DNA of 29,414 bases from UBA4874 sp002399435 (GTDB lineage: Bacteria > Bacillota > Clostridia > Caldicoprobacterales > DTU083): assembly GCA_036823195.1 (NCBI GenBank), contig DAISGI010000033.1, positions 1 through 29,414 of the forward strand, in the 5' to 3' direction. The notes under the pieces are model-generated. The model ran no database searches and had not been told where the DNA came from. It worked only from the letters and a program-made list of their open reading frames with translations. Made by a program: the position numbers and the translations under genes. How positions within the stretch are numbered: position 1 is the stretch's first letter; every line of letters starts with the position of its first letter. Below, piece by piece: positions 1 through 8,160 of this stretch.

Positions 1-745
1 GAAGCGCTTCTTCATAGAGATTTTGGCTTCCGGTTCCATCCTCCAGCGTGGAGAGGAAAATTCCTGTATCATCATAAGCAAGGACCTCGTCGGACTCTTC
101 GAAGCACAGGGCTTTTATCTTCCGGGACAATGTCTCCCTGTTAACCTGTACCACCACTACGGCTGGAAATTCTGTATCGGTTTGTTTTGAAATCGTATTG
201 ATGACCGCACTTTCCTGGATATCAGGACGGTCTCTGCTGCTGTCCAGAGGCCGGGTAATCAAGGTGTTTTTGTTCGAATGCAGCGATTCCATCCAATCCT
301 CGTAGCTATTCTGATAATAACGCCTGAAGAAGCTGCGACTGTCCAGACCGATTGTGCTGGAGAGTATATAATCATACTGTGGAAGGTAAATATAGCAGGC
401 TTTGATATCTTCATATCCGGCTACCAGATTGGTCAGAAATTTTCGAATTTCATAATCTGTATAATGGTCCCGCTGAGTCGATTTTGCATAATCCGTAACA
501 ATATTGGAAGCAGAAACCTTGTATGCCAGACTCTCCGCATTGGAAAAAGTATTGGTGATCTTATTGATAATACTTTGAAAATTGGCAGTTTTCGCATCTT
601 CCATCTGGGATTGAATGATCTTGTGTGCGGATGACATAACGATCATGTATGCAGACAGGAAAATAGAGATCAGAATGACAGCCGATAAAAAAAGAGAAAC
701 AAATATTGGAATTTGTGACCGCTTTTTCGAGTCGAATATGGCCAT
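1..745 (-). CDS. Membrane-anchored sensor protein, N-terminal part (runs off window edge)
   Basis: An uninterrupted reading frame of 248 codons runs from ATG (745-743, complement) off the left edge of the window; the C-terminus is not visible. An AGAAAGGA ribosome site lies about 7 nt before the start. The protein begins with a short basic cytoplasmic stretch (MAIFDSKKRSQ), then one strongly hydrophobic segment at about residues 12-36, then about 210 residues of extracytoplasmic-looking sequence with alternating helix and strand character (for example YEDIKACYIYLPQYDYILSS). This layout, one N-terminal membrane helix followed by a Cache-like sensing region, is typical of clostridial and Paenibacillus AraC-type regulators with membrane sensors and of YesM-like histidine kinases. 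The output domain lies outside the window, so I cannot choose between them. It is divergent from the serine dehydratase genes. The membrane-sensor call is fairly secure; the family is inference. Confidence 0.7.
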   Translation of the reverse strand, partial: MAIFDSKKRSQIPIFVSLFLSAVILISIFLSAYMIVMSSAHKIIQSQMEDAKTANFQSIINKITNTFSNAESLAYKVSASNIVTDYAKSTQRDHYTDYEIRKFLTNLVAGYEDIKACYIYLPQYDYILSSTIGLDSRSFFRRYYQNSYEDWMESLHSNKNTLITRPLDSSRDRPDIQESAVINTISKQTDTEFPAVVVVQVNRETLSRKIKALCFEESDEVLAYDDTGIFLSTLEDGTGSQNLYEEAL

Positions 746-937
746 TGGTTTTTCCTTTCTGCGGTTGAGTATTTCCCTGGTTTTATAAATCAAAACCGGA
801 CTGTATGTCTTTCTTCAGATTCCTTGCCTGCTACCATTTAATATTAGCATATTGCTGATTAATTGTATACTTGTGTTGTTTATTGTGCGCATACCGGGCA
901 ACAGGGAATGGCTTTGCATCGGCTTCTGTATTTTCCA

Positions 938-966
938 TTGACAGGATGGAGGATCCAGACTATGCT
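938..966 (+). promoter_or_regulatory. Candidate sigma-A promoter for sdaAB-sdaAA
   Basis: TTGACA (938-943) and TATGCT (961-966) are separated by 17 nt. The -35 is perfect and the -10 matches at four of six positions. It lies about 150 nt upstream of sdaAB, which would leave a leader containing the 16-bp tandem repeats. Confidence 0.4.
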
Positions 967-1033
967 TGACTTAGCAGATAAACGGATGGAAAGATTACTT
1001 ATAAATTATAAGCCAAAATACAGAATGGAATAA
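962..1033 (+). other. Possible 23-codon small ORF in the sdaAB leader
   Basis: ATG at 962 follows a good SD (GGAGGAT, 948-954) with 7 nt spacing and opens a 23-residue frame (MLDLADKRMERLL...KYRME) ending in TAA at 1031-1033. The product would be short, basic and possibly helical. If transcription starts from the 938-966 promoter this start codon would not be in the mRNA, so translation would need a promoter further upstream. It may be a leader peptide or chance; there is no conservation evidence. Confidence 0.2.
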
Positions 1034-1036
1034 ACT

Positions 1037-1099
1037 GAATCCTGAAAAGAAGGAGTCCTGAAAAGAAGGAGTCCTGAATAGAAGGAGTCCTGAAAGAAG
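1037..1099. repeat. Four tandem copies of a 16-bp unit carrying SD-like motifs
   Basis: Unit GAGTCCTGAAAAGAAG. Copies at 1037-1052 (one difference), 1053-1068 (exact), 1069-1084 (one difference) and 1085-1099 (one base shorter). Each junction creates the string GAAGGAG, so the leader holds three SD-like sites before the true SD AGGAGG at 1110-1115. No start codon sits at the right distance behind the repeated SD-like sites. This looks like local slippage or duplication in a 5' untranslated region. Confidence 0.85.
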
Positions 1100-1119
1100 A
1101 TTAGTGGACAGGAGGAAAT

Positions 1120-1785
1120 ATGGGGATGAATGCATTTGATATCATCGGCCCGGTGATGATCGGGCCTTCCAGTTCTCATACTGCCGGCGCCGTGCGGATC
1201 GGGAATGTTGCCCGCAATATATTTGGAAAGCAGCCGGACAAAGCGGAGATTCGCCTATATAATTCCTTCTCCGGGACCGGAAGGGGTCATGGTACGGATA
1301 AGGCATTGATTGCGGGAATCCTGGGCTATGCTCCGGATGACGGCAGAATCGCAAATGCCTATGAAGAGGCAAAGCGGTTGGGAATGAAGCCGGTGGTCCG
1401 GTTTTTAGGAGAGTATCCCTCATTTCATGTCAATACAGCGGAGCTCCTTTTGCAGAAGGGAAAAGAAAAGATGAGGATTACCGGCAAATCCGTTGGCGGC
1501 GGACGAATTGTAATCACCCGGATTGGCGAATATGAAACGGAATATACCGGGGATTATCCTTGCCTGATGACCGTTCACAGGGATATTCCCGGTGTGGTCT
1601 CAGAGGTAACCGGTTATCTGGCAGGGATGAAGGTGAATATCGCCTTTATGCGACTGTATCGAACTCAAAAAGGCTCCAGGGTATTGATGATGGTTGAAAC
1701 GGACAATCCCATTCCTTTTGAAATAGAGGGGTTGCTCTCCAGCCGTCCATATATTGAGAAAGCCGCTATTTTACGCGGAATGTGA
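1120..1785 (+). CDS. sdaAB: L-serine dehydratase, iron-sulfur-dependent, beta subunit
   Basis: Small subunit of the two-component, [4Fe-4S]-dependent enzyme that deaminates L-serine to pyruvate and ammonia in the cytoplasm. The N-terminus carries the family hallmark FDIIGPVMIGPSSSHTAGA (about residues 6-24), the serine-binding loop. Residues about 148-221 (starting CLMTVHRDIPGVVSEV) form a C-terminal ACT domain, as usual for the separate beta subunit. The length of 221 aa is normal. SD AGGAGG at 1110-1115 is only 4 nt from this ATG; the in-frame ATG at 1126 (product MNAFDIIG...) has 10 nt spacing and may equally be the real start. The gene is followed after 15 nt by the alpha subunit, so the two are surely co-transcribed. 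Function is assigned with high confidence. Confidence 0.95.
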   Translation: MGMNAFDIIGPVMIGPSSSHTAGAVRIGNVARNIFGKQPDKAEIRLYNSFSGTGRGHGTDKALIAGILGYAPDDGRIANAYEEAKRLGMKPVVRFLGEYPSFHVNTAELLLQKGKEKMRITGKSVGGGRIVITRIGEYETEYTGDYPCLMTVHRDIPGVVSEVTGYLAGMKVNIAFMRLYRTQKGSRVLMMVETDNPIPFEIEGLLSSRPYIEKAAILRGM

Positions 1786-1800
1786 AAGCGGGGAACAGAC

Positions 1801-2682
1801 ATGAATCGTCTTGATGAAATTGTGCAATCAGCAGAGCGGGAAAACCGTGCAATATTCGCTTTGGTAAAGGAGAGGGAGGCTCTCTCCATGGGAAAGACAG
1901 AGGAAGAGATTGTTTCTGCCATGGGGGAGCGATATGATGTGATGCTTCATGTATATATGGAAGGCATAGAGGAGGAAACGAGATCCGTCAGTGGTCTGAC
2001 GGGCGGGGAAGGATACCGCCTGATGAAGTATGAAGAGAAGCACTCAGGTGGACTTTATCCGAGGGCAGCGGCCCGGGCTATGGGAATTGCCAATGTCAAT
2101 GCTTCCATGGGAAGGATTGTAGCCGCGCCTACAGCCGGTTCCTGCGGGATTCTGCCGGCAACCCTGATATCCTTGGCGGAACAGCATCATAAAGGGAAGG
2201 AAGAGGTGGTGAACTGCCTGTTTACTGCATCCTTTATCGGGGAGGCAATTGCGGAAAACGCCAGCCTTTCCGGTGCGGAGGGGGGATGTCAGGCGGAATG
2301 CGGCAGTGCGGCAGCCATGGCCGCCGGGGCCGGTGTGGAGCTGTGCGGCGGGACGCCAGGGCAGGCTGCCGATGCTGCGGCTTTTGCCCTGGAAGCGGTT
2401 ATGGGCCTGGTCTGCGATCCCGTTGCCGGGCTGGTGGAATGTCCCTGCATCAAGAGAAACGCATTTGGTACGGTTCAGGCCCTTCTGGCGATTGACATGG
2501 CTCTGGCCGGCATAAAAAGTATCATTCCGGCAGATGAGGTGATCACGGCCATGGGAGAAGTGGGCCGATCCATACCGGAGTCCCTGCGGGAGACAGCAAG
2601 GGGAGGAATTGCCGCTACGCCGACAGGCAAAAAGATCGCAGAGCGCCTGACGAAATCCAGTGATCCTCATTTCCCATCGTAG
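1801..2682 (+). CDS. sdaAA: L-serine dehydratase, iron-sulfur-dependent, alpha subunit
   Basis: Catalytic subunit that, with SdaAB, converts L-serine to pyruvate plus ammonium. The 293-residue length is normal. Visible family landmarks are APTAGSCGILP (residues 109-119), the conserved block GGCQAECGSA (161-170) with Cys163 and Cys167, and MGLVCDPVAGLVECPCIKRN (201-220) with Cys205; these cysteines are the likely ligands of the oxygen-sensitive [4Fe-4S] cluster that acts as Lewis acid. A weak SD (GCGGGG) precedes the ATG, so translation may be coupled to the beta gene ending 15 nt upstream. The stop is TAG, which shows that TAG is used as an ordinary stop in this genome. In anaerobic clostridia this pair supports serine fermentation to pyruvate. 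An oxygen-labile cluster fits an anaerobe. Confidence 0.95.
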   Translation: MNRLDEIVQSAERENRAIFALVKEREALSMGKTEEEIVSAMGERYDVMLHVYMEGIEEETRSVSGLTGGEGYRLMKYEEKHSGGLYPRAAARAMGIANVNASMGRIVAAPTAGSCGILPATLISLAEQHHKGKEEVVNCLFTASFIGEAIAENASLSGAEGGCQAECGSAAAMAAGAGVELCGGTPGQAADAAAFALEAVMGLVCDPVAGLVECPCIKRNAFGTVQALLAIDMALAGIKSIIPADEVITAMGEVGRSIPESLRETARGGIAATPTGKKIAERLTKSSDPHFPS

Positions 2683-2785
2683 ACGAAATATAGCTTAACG
2701 TTATGACACGACGAACAAAGGAATAAAATGATAATGGATATCGATTACTGGAAGAATGAGAAGAATGATAGGAGGAGTGATTTTT

Positions 2786-3823
2786 TTGGGAGAGGGTAAA
2801 TTTACCATTGCCAGTGACGGAGTAGATCCGCTGAACGTTCCCCGGAGGACTTTGTACACCGGAGCAAAGATTCCGGCAATCGGTCTCGGCACATTCGGTT
2901 CCGATCGATTCTCGGGAGAACAGGTGTCAGAGGCTGTGAGAGGGGCCATATCCGTAGGCTACAGGCATATTGACTGCGCTCCGGTATATGGTAATGAGGC
3001 CCTGATAGGTGAAGCGCTCCATGAAGTGATGCGGGCAGGGATCAAAAGGGAAGAGCTGTGGATCACTTCCAAGCTATGGAACGATATGCACGGAGAGGGG
3101 GATGTGCTGCTTTCCTGCGCAAAGACATTGAAGGACTTGAGACTGGATTATCTGGATCTGTATTTGGTGCATTGGCCATTCCCGAACTCCCATGCACCAG
3201 GTTGCAGTGTGGATTCCCGGAACCCGGATGCGAAGCCTTATATTCATGAAGATTATATGGAAACATGGCGGCAAATGGAAAGGCTGGTGGAACTGGGACT
3301 GGTAAGGCATATCGGTACCTCCAATATGACGATACCGAAACTGAAATTGGTCCTGAGGGACGCCAACATCAGGCCGGCATGCAATGAAATGGAATTGCAT
3401 CCGCATTTCCAGCAGCCGGAGCTGTTCCAATTCGTTGTGGAGAACGGTATGGTTCCCATCGGTTTTTGCCCTATCGGTTCCCCCAATCGTCCTGACCGCG
3501 ATAAGACCGAAACAGATACAGTGGATATTGAAGATCCTGTTATTGCTAAGATCGCAAAAAGGCGGAATGTACATCCTGCTGTCATTTGCGTGAAATGGGC
3601 AGTCCAACGTGGACAGATCCCCATTCCCTTTTCCATACATCGTAAGAACTATCTGAGCAATCTTCAATGCACAACAACTGACCCACTGACAGAGGAGGAA
3701 ATGCAGGAGATTGCGGGGATCGACAAGAATTGCCGCCTCATTAAAGGTCAGGTATTTTTATGGAAAGAAGACCAGTCCTGGGAAGATCTGTGGGATGTTA
3801 ACGGGGAGATTACACCCGGATGA
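2786..3823 (+). CDS. Aldo/keto reductase (NAD(P)H-dependent)
   Basis: A (beta/alpha)8-barrel oxidoreductase that reduces aldehydes or ketones with a nicotinamide cofactor; the substrate cannot be read from the sequence. The complete catalytic tetrad is visible: Asp63 and Tyr68 in GYRHIDCAPVYGNE, Lys96 in LWITSKLW, and His129 in LDLYLVHWP. The cofactor-side block LVRHIGTSNM and the C-terminal basic motif HRKNYLSN are also present. I chose TTG at 2786 because a perfect AGGAGG (2770-2775) lies 10 nt before it; the in-frame ATG at 2756 lies upstream of that SD and has none of its own. This gives 345 aa, slightly longer than the usual 280-330 aa because of an N-terminal extension of about 20 residues. 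It sits about 100 bp after sdaAA and may be read from the same transcript or from a weak TTATGA-17-TAAAAT element at 2701-2729. Confidence 0.88.
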   Translation: MGEGKFTIASDGVDPLNVPRRTLYTGAKIPAIGLGTFGSDRFSGEQVSEAVRGAISVGYRHIDCAPVYGNEALIGEALHEVMRAGIKREELWITSKLWNDMHGEGDVLLSCAKTLKDLRLDYLDLYLVHWPFPNSHAPGCSVDSRNPDAKPYIHEDYMETWRQMERLVELGLVRHIGTSNMTIPKLKLVLRDANIRPACNEMELHPHFQQPELFQFVVENGMVPIGFCPIGSPNRPDRDKTETDTVDIEDPVIAKIAKRRNVHPAVICVKWAVQRGQIPIPFSIHRKNYLSNLQCTTTDPLTEEEMQEIAGIDKNCRLIKGQVFLWKEDQSWEDLWDVNGEITPG

Positions 3824-3915
3824 AAAAATTAAGTGAAACGTTTCGCTATATACCATCTCTCTAATAAGTAGAGAAGGCGCTTCCGCAGGGCTGTTTCTGA
3901 AAAGGCAGTCATTTC

Positions 3916-3944
3916 TTGACATCTTTTCCGGCAATGGATACAAT
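3916..3944 (+). promoter_or_regulatory. Near-consensus sigma-A promoter of the aconitase gene
   Basis: TTGACA (3916-3921), 17-nt spacer, TACAAT (3939-3944): eleven of twelve consensus positions. Transcription would start near 3951, 28 nt before the TTG start. The promoter shows that an in-frame ATG at 3916 cannot be the start codon, because it lies inside the promoter. Confidence 0.75.
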
Positions 3945-3978
3945 AAAACAAAAGAAGAGAAAATCAGGAGGCGATGTT

Positions 3979-5904
3979 TTGAGAAAAAATCTCACTCAAA
4001 AGATAATTGAAAGCCATCTTGTTTCCGGGGAAATGATTGCCGGTAAGGAAATCTCCATTCGAATCGATCAGACATTGACCCAGGACTCCACAGGCACGAT
4101 GGTCTATCTTCAGCTGGAAGCCATGAATGTCGGAAAAGTAAAGACAAAAAAATCCGTGGCTTATATCGATCACAATACCCTGCAGGAAGGATTTGAAAAT
4201 GCAGACGATCATAAATATATTCAAACGGTAGCGTCCAAACATGGCATTTATTTTTCCCGCCCGGGCAACGGGATTTGCCATCAGGTGCATCTGGAGCGGT
4301 TCGGCCGTCCGGGATGGACTTTGCTGGGCTCGGACAGCCATACTCCGACCGGCGGGGGCATCGGCATGCTGGCCATTGGTGCCGGCGGCCTGGATGTGGC
4401 TGTCGCCATGGCCGGCGGTCCCTATTATCTGACAATGCCCGGAGTCTGCCGGATCCTGCTGAAGGGACAGCTTCCGTCCTGGGTATCTGCCAAGGACATT
4501 ATTCTGAAAGTGCTGCAGCTGCTCAGCGTCAGGGGCGGTGTCAATAAGGTCATTGAATATGCCGGTCCCGGTGTGGCTTCCCTGACCGTGCCGGAGCGGG
4601 CCACCATTACCAACATGGGAGCAGAGCTGGGAGCCACTTCATCCATTTTCCCAAGTGATGAGAATACCAGGGAATTTCTGCGCGCACAGGGCAGGGAAGA
4701 GATGTGGATTCCCCTGGAGGCGGATGACGATGCGGTATATGATGAGGAGATGGAGCTCGACCTGAGCACGCTGGAGCCCCTGACGGCAAAGCCACACAGT
4801 CCGGACAATGTAGAGACGGTGCGATCGGTGGGAAAGATCCGGGTAAACCAGGTAGCCATTGGCAGCTGTACCAATTCCTCTTATCTGGATCTGATGAAAG
4901 TGGCTGCGATTCTGAAGGGAAAGACCGTTCATCCCGATGTCAGTCTGGTGATTTCCCCGGGCTCAAAGCAGGTATATACCATGCTGGCGGAAAACGGTGC
5001 ATTGGCGGATCTGATTGATTCCGGCGCAAGGATTCTGGAATCCGCATGCGGTCCCTGCATTGGAATGGGGCAGGCGCCGGCATCCAATGCCATATCCCTG
5101 CGGACGTTCAACCGCAACTTTTACGGACGAAGCGGAACGGTCAGCGCCGGTGTATATCTCGTCAGCCCGGAAACAGCGGCCGTGTCTGCCCTGACTGGTG
5201 TGCTGACGGACCCCCGCGGGTTTGGGGAGCCGCCGGTGATTCGCATGCCCGAATATTTTAGGGTGCATGACAACGGGATCATTCCTCCGGCAGAGGATCC
5301 GGATTCCGTAACCGTGGTGCGCGGCCCCAATATCAAGCCCTTCCCGCTGAACAAGGAACTGAAAGGACCTGTGAAGGGTACGGTGCTGCTGAAGATGGAG
5401 GATAATATTACCACGGACCATATTATGCCGTCCAACGCAAAACTGCTGCCGTTTCGCTCCAACATTCCGCATCTGTCCGAATATTGCCTGACCCCTGTGG
5501 ATCCCACTTTCCCCGAACGGGCAAAAAAGGCAGGCAGCGGATATCTGGTGGCGGGACAGAACTACGGGCAGGGATCCAGCCGGGAGCATGCAGCGTTGGC
5601 TCCGCTGTATCTGGGGATCAAGGCGGTAATTGCAAAGTCCTTCGCCAGGATTCACCGGTCCAACCTGATCAATTCCGGTATTTTGCCTCTTACCTTTGCG
5701 GATCCATCGGACTATGACCGGATCGATTCCGGGGATGCCCTGCTAATTGAGCATCCGGTGGAGCAGATTCAGGCAGGAAACAGGATGATCGTACACAATG
5801 TAACCAAAAATCTGGATATTGTTACGGAGATGCCTTTGTCGGATCGTCTGAAAAAGGTTATGCTTGCAGGCGGCCTGCTGAACGAAACCAGAAAGAAAGT
5901 ATAA
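3979..5904 (+). CDS. Aconitate hydratase, monomeric clostridial/Aquifex type
   Basis: Interconverts citrate, cis-aconitate and isocitrate through a [4Fe-4S] cluster. The three cluster cysteines are visible: Cys297 in IGSCTNSSYLD, and Cys357 and Cys360 in ESACGPCIGMGQ. Other landmarks are GSDSHTPTGGG (117-127) in the N-terminal domains and GQGSSREHAALAP (530-542) in the mobile swivel domain, which holds the active-site Ser and Arg. The length of 641 aa matches the short aconitase subfamily, rather than the roughly 900-aa AcnA or AcnB. The start is TTG at 3979, preceded by AGGAGG (3966-3971) with 7 nt spacing and by a strong promoter at 3916-3944. Homoaconitase and isopropylmalate isomerase large subunits are related, but the fused swivel domain and the size favour aconitase. 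No other TCA-cycle gene lies nearby, so a biosynthetic role toward 2-oxoglutarate is an inference. Confidence 0.9.
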   Translation: MRKNLTQKIIESHLVSGEMIAGKEISIRIDQTLTQDSTGTMVYLQLEAMNVGKVKTKKSVAYIDHNTLQEGFENADDHKYIQTVASKHGIYFSRPGNGICHQVHLERFGRPGWTLLGSDSHTPTGGGIGMLAIGAGGLDVAVAMAGGPYYLTMPGVCRILLKGQLPSWVSAKDIILKVLQLLSVRGGVNKVIEYAGPGVASLTVPERATITNMGAELGATSSIFPSDENTREFLRAQGREEMWIPLEADDDAVYDEEMELDLSTLEPLTAKPHSPDNVETVRSVGKIRVNQVAIGSCTNSSYLDLMKVAAILKGKTVHPDVSLVISPGSKQVYTMLAENGALADLIDSGARILESACGPCIGMGQAPASNAISLRTFNRNFYGRSGTVSAGVYLVSPETAAVSALTGVLTDPRGFGEPPVIRMPEYFRVHDNGIIPPAEDPDSVTVVRGPNIKPFPLNKELKGPVKGTVLLKMEDNITTDHIMPSNAKLLPFRSNIPHLSEYCLTPVDPTFPERAKKAGSGYLVAGQNYGQGSSREHAALAPLYLGIKAVIAKSFARIHRSNLINSGILPLTFADPSDYDRIDSGDALLIEHPVEQIQAGNRMIVHNVTKNLDIVTEMPLSDRLKKVMLAGGLLNETRKKV

Positions 5905-5944
5905 AGAATTCCTGCAGGATTCGTAAGATTCCCATAAATGGGGA

Positions 5945-7870
5945 CTAGGTTGCAGAGGAATCCTGAAGCTTCATCCAATTCTCATAGGCAGCATCCAGGG
6001 AAGCCTTTGCTTCGTTGTACTCCTGCTGGACTTCCAGCATTTTGTCCGCTTGCTGATACAGCTCCGGATCGCATAACTGCTTTTCCAGTACTTCCGTCTT
6101 TTTCTCCAGGGCTTCGATTTTTTCCTCCGTGTCTTTCAGGCGCTGTGCAGCAGCTTTTTTCTTTTGCCGTTCTTCCCGTTCCTTTTTCTGTTCCTCTTTC
6201 CGGGCAGTCTTCGTTTTTTCTTCCTTCTCTGTCGCAGGGGACTCCTGAAGTTCCTGTCTGGTCCGGATCCCGATATAATCATCATAATTGCCGGGGTATT
6301 CCGTTATCCCGTTTTTTTCGAATAACAAAATGCGGCGAACAGTCCGATTCAGAAAATATCGGTCATGGGAGATGATCAGCAGGGTGCCGTCGTAATCCTT
6401 CAGCGATTCCTCCAGTACTTCCCTGGACGCCATATCCAGATGGTTGGTGGGCTCGTCCAGGAAGAGAAGGTTCTTTCCTGCCAGCATCAGTTTTGCCAGC
6501 ATAACGCGTCCCCGCTCCCCGCCGCTTAACTGACGGATGGTTTTATAGACATCGTCTCCCTGGAACAGGAACAAAGCCAGGGCATTCCGAATCTGTGTTT
6601 CCGTCTTCTGTGGGAAGGCATCCCACAATTCGTCCATAATGGTATTGCCTGGATTCAGACTGTCCTGCTCCTGATCAAAGTAACCGATGTCCACCCCTGC
6701 ACCAAACCGAAACTTCCCGGCGCAGGGGGTCAGCTGATTCAGCAGGATCCGGAACAGGGTGGTTTTCCCGATGCCGTTGGGACCGATGATCCCCACCCGG
6801 TCTCCCTTTTTCAGGGAAAACGATACATTTTCAAATAATGTTTTGCCGTCAAACGCCATATCCAGATTTTCCACAGTCAGGATGTCCTTGCCGGAATGTT
6901 GGTCGGCATGGAAGGATATCCGGATCTCTTTTTGCTGCTCCGGCTTTTCCACCGGTATCATCCGGTTCAGGGCTTTTTCCCGGCTTTCCGCTGCTTTTAT
7001 GCTCTTTTCCCGGTTAAAGGAACGGTATCGCCGGATGACAGCCTCCTGGCGTTTGATTTCCCTTTGCTGCAGGATGTATTCCTTTTCCTGTACTTCCTGC
7101 CTTTGCTGCTTTTTCCGGTGATAATCACTGTAGTTTCCTTGATACAGGGTGCTCTGGTGATTTTCCACTTCGAGAATGCAGTTACATAAATGATCCAGAA
7201 GGTACCGGTCATGGGAGATCAGCAGGATGGTGCCGTCATAATCCCTGAGAAACGTCTCCAGCCATTGGGTAGCCTCCAGATCGAGATGATTGGTGGGTTC
7301 ATCCAGTAAAAGCAGGTTTGGCTTCCGGAGAAGCAGCCTGGCCAGGGCCACTCTGGTTTTTTGGCCGCCGCTGAGCTGCCGGATGGGCTGGTCAAAATCT
7401 TCCCCGGAGAAACCAAGTCCGATGAGGATTCCTCTCATATGGCTTTCATAGAGGTATCCGTCTTTCGCCTCAAATTGCTCCAGCAGAGAGGTATATTCCC
7501 CGGATAGGGAGATATAGTCCGGATCGTCCGTATTGGTGTATTGAGAGATGGCTCGTTCCACGGAGCGCAGTTTCCTTTCGATTTCCAGGGTGCTTTCATA
7601 AACGGTAAGAGCCTCTTCCCATACGGTTCGGGAGGAGTCCACAGCTTCGTTTTGTTTCAGATAGCCGATGGTCAGATTCTTTGCCGTATAAAGGCTGCCG
7701 CTGTCCGGGGAAAGCTCTCCGGTAATCAGTTTGAACAGAGTGGTTTTGCCGGCTCCGTTTGTTCCCACGATGCCCATGCGGGATCCTTCCGATACAGAAA
7801 AGCTGATATCGCTTAAAACGGTATTTACTCCGAATGATTTCGAGATTTTGTCACAGGATAATGGTATCAT
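5945..7870 (-). CDS. ABC-F family ATPase, YdiF-like
   Basis: A soluble protein with two ATP-binding cassettes and no membrane domain, of the class that acts on the ribosome (translation factors or antibiotic-protection proteins). First cassette: Walker A GTNGAGKT (36-43), signature LSGGQ (166-170), Walker B LLLLDEP (186-192). An interdomain linker rich in Gln, Arg and Lys spans about 240-315. Second cassette: Walker A GPNGIGKT (363-370), signature LSGGE and Walker B LLFLDEPTNHLD. The C-terminus (about 545-641) is a highly charged Lys/Glu/Gln coiled coil. The length of 641 aa and the position beside rex match Bacillus subtilis YdiF. AAGGAG lies just before the ATG. It is convergent with aconitase, 40 bp apart, with no clear terminator between. 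The stop codon is TAG. The exact ribosomal role is unknown; nothing specifically points to resistance. Confidence 0.92.
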   Translation of the reverse strand: MIPLSCDKISKSFGVNTVLSDISFSVSEGSRMGIVGTNGAGKTTLFKLITGELSPDSGSLYTAKNLTIGYLKQNEAVDSSRTVWEEALTVYESTLEIERKLRSVERAISQYTNTDDPDYISLSGEYTSLLEQFEAKDGYLYESHMRGILIGLGFSGEDFDQPIRQLSGGQKTRVALARLLLRKPNLLLLDEPTNHLDLEATQWLETFLRDYDGTILLISHDRYLLDHLCNCILEVENHQSTLYQGNYSDYHRKKQQRQEVQEKEYILQQREIKRQEAVIRRYRSFNREKSIKAAESREKALNRMIPVEKPEQQKEIRISFHADQHSGKDILTVENLDMAFDGKTLFENVSFSLKKGDRVGIIGPNGIGKTTLFRILLNQLTPCAGKFRFGAGVDIGYFDQEQDSLNPGNTIMDELWDAFPQKTETQIRNALALFLFQGDDVYKTIRQLSGGERGRVMLAKLMLAGKNLLFLDEPTNHLDMASREVLEESLKDYDGTLLIISHDRYFLNRTVRRILLFEKNGITEYPGNYDDYIGIRTRQELQESPATEKEEKTKTARKEEQKKEREERQKKKAAAQRLKDTEEKIEALEKKTEVLEKQLCDPELYQQADKMLEVQQEYNEAKASLDAAYENWMKLQDSSAT

Positions 7871-7897
7871 AAGGTTCTCCTTCCATGCTTCCAGACT

Positions 7898-7926
7898 ATT
7901 CTATCAAAAACAGCCGGGATTGAAAA
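7898..7926 (-). promoter_or_regulatory. Promoter of the ABC-F gene
   Basis: On the complementary strand, TTTTCA (7926-7921), 17-nt spacer, TAGAAT (7903-7898), with a TG one base upstream of the -10 (extended -10). It lies about 28 nt before the ABC-F start codon. Between here and the rex promoter (about 7930-8086) I see no further feature. Confidence 0.5.
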
Positions 7927-8086
7927 GATCTGCAGGTATACTGCTCAATTATGCCGACAGGCAGATACCGTCTTCCGGATCTTGGATACCGCTGCGATTT
8001 TTCATCCTGGTTAGCGTAAAGTTGCCATAGGGTTAAGGGTCATAAATAGCCATAAGAATTGAAAAGAAGATGACAACCTGCAATGA

Positions 8087-8116
8087 TTGACATTGGATTG
8101 CCGGGGATGGTAGAAT
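8087..8116 (+). promoter_or_regulatory. Sigma-A promoter of rex
   Basis: TTGACA (8087-8092), 18-nt spacer, TAGAAT (8111-8116). Ten or more consensus positions match. It is followed 3 nt later by a Rex-like operator. Confidence 0.65.
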
Positions 8117-8119
8117 AAA

Positions 8120-8137
8120 TTGTAGAAAAATTAACGT
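8120..8137. promoter_or_regulatory. Candidate Rex operator (autoregulation)
   Basis: The 18-mer TTGTAGAAAAATTAACGT agrees with the clostridial Rex-box pattern TTGTTAA-N4-TTAACAA at ten of fourteen informative positions. It starts 3 nt after the rex -10 element and would cover the transcription start. Its position parallels the better site before pgk. This is pattern matching only. Confidence 0.45.
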
Positions 8138-8160
8138 AATGAGAGGGGAGGGACTCACAA

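Noticed and set aside
3833..3846. Catabolite-responsive element (palindrome GAAACGTTTC at 3835-3844)
   Set aside because: The flanks mismatch the cre consensus (no TG and CA at the right distance), so it is only a short palindrome of unknown meaning.
3916..3978. ATG 3916 as aconitase start
   Set aside because: It lies inside the -35 and spacer of a near-consensus promoter; TTG 3979 has an ideal SD.
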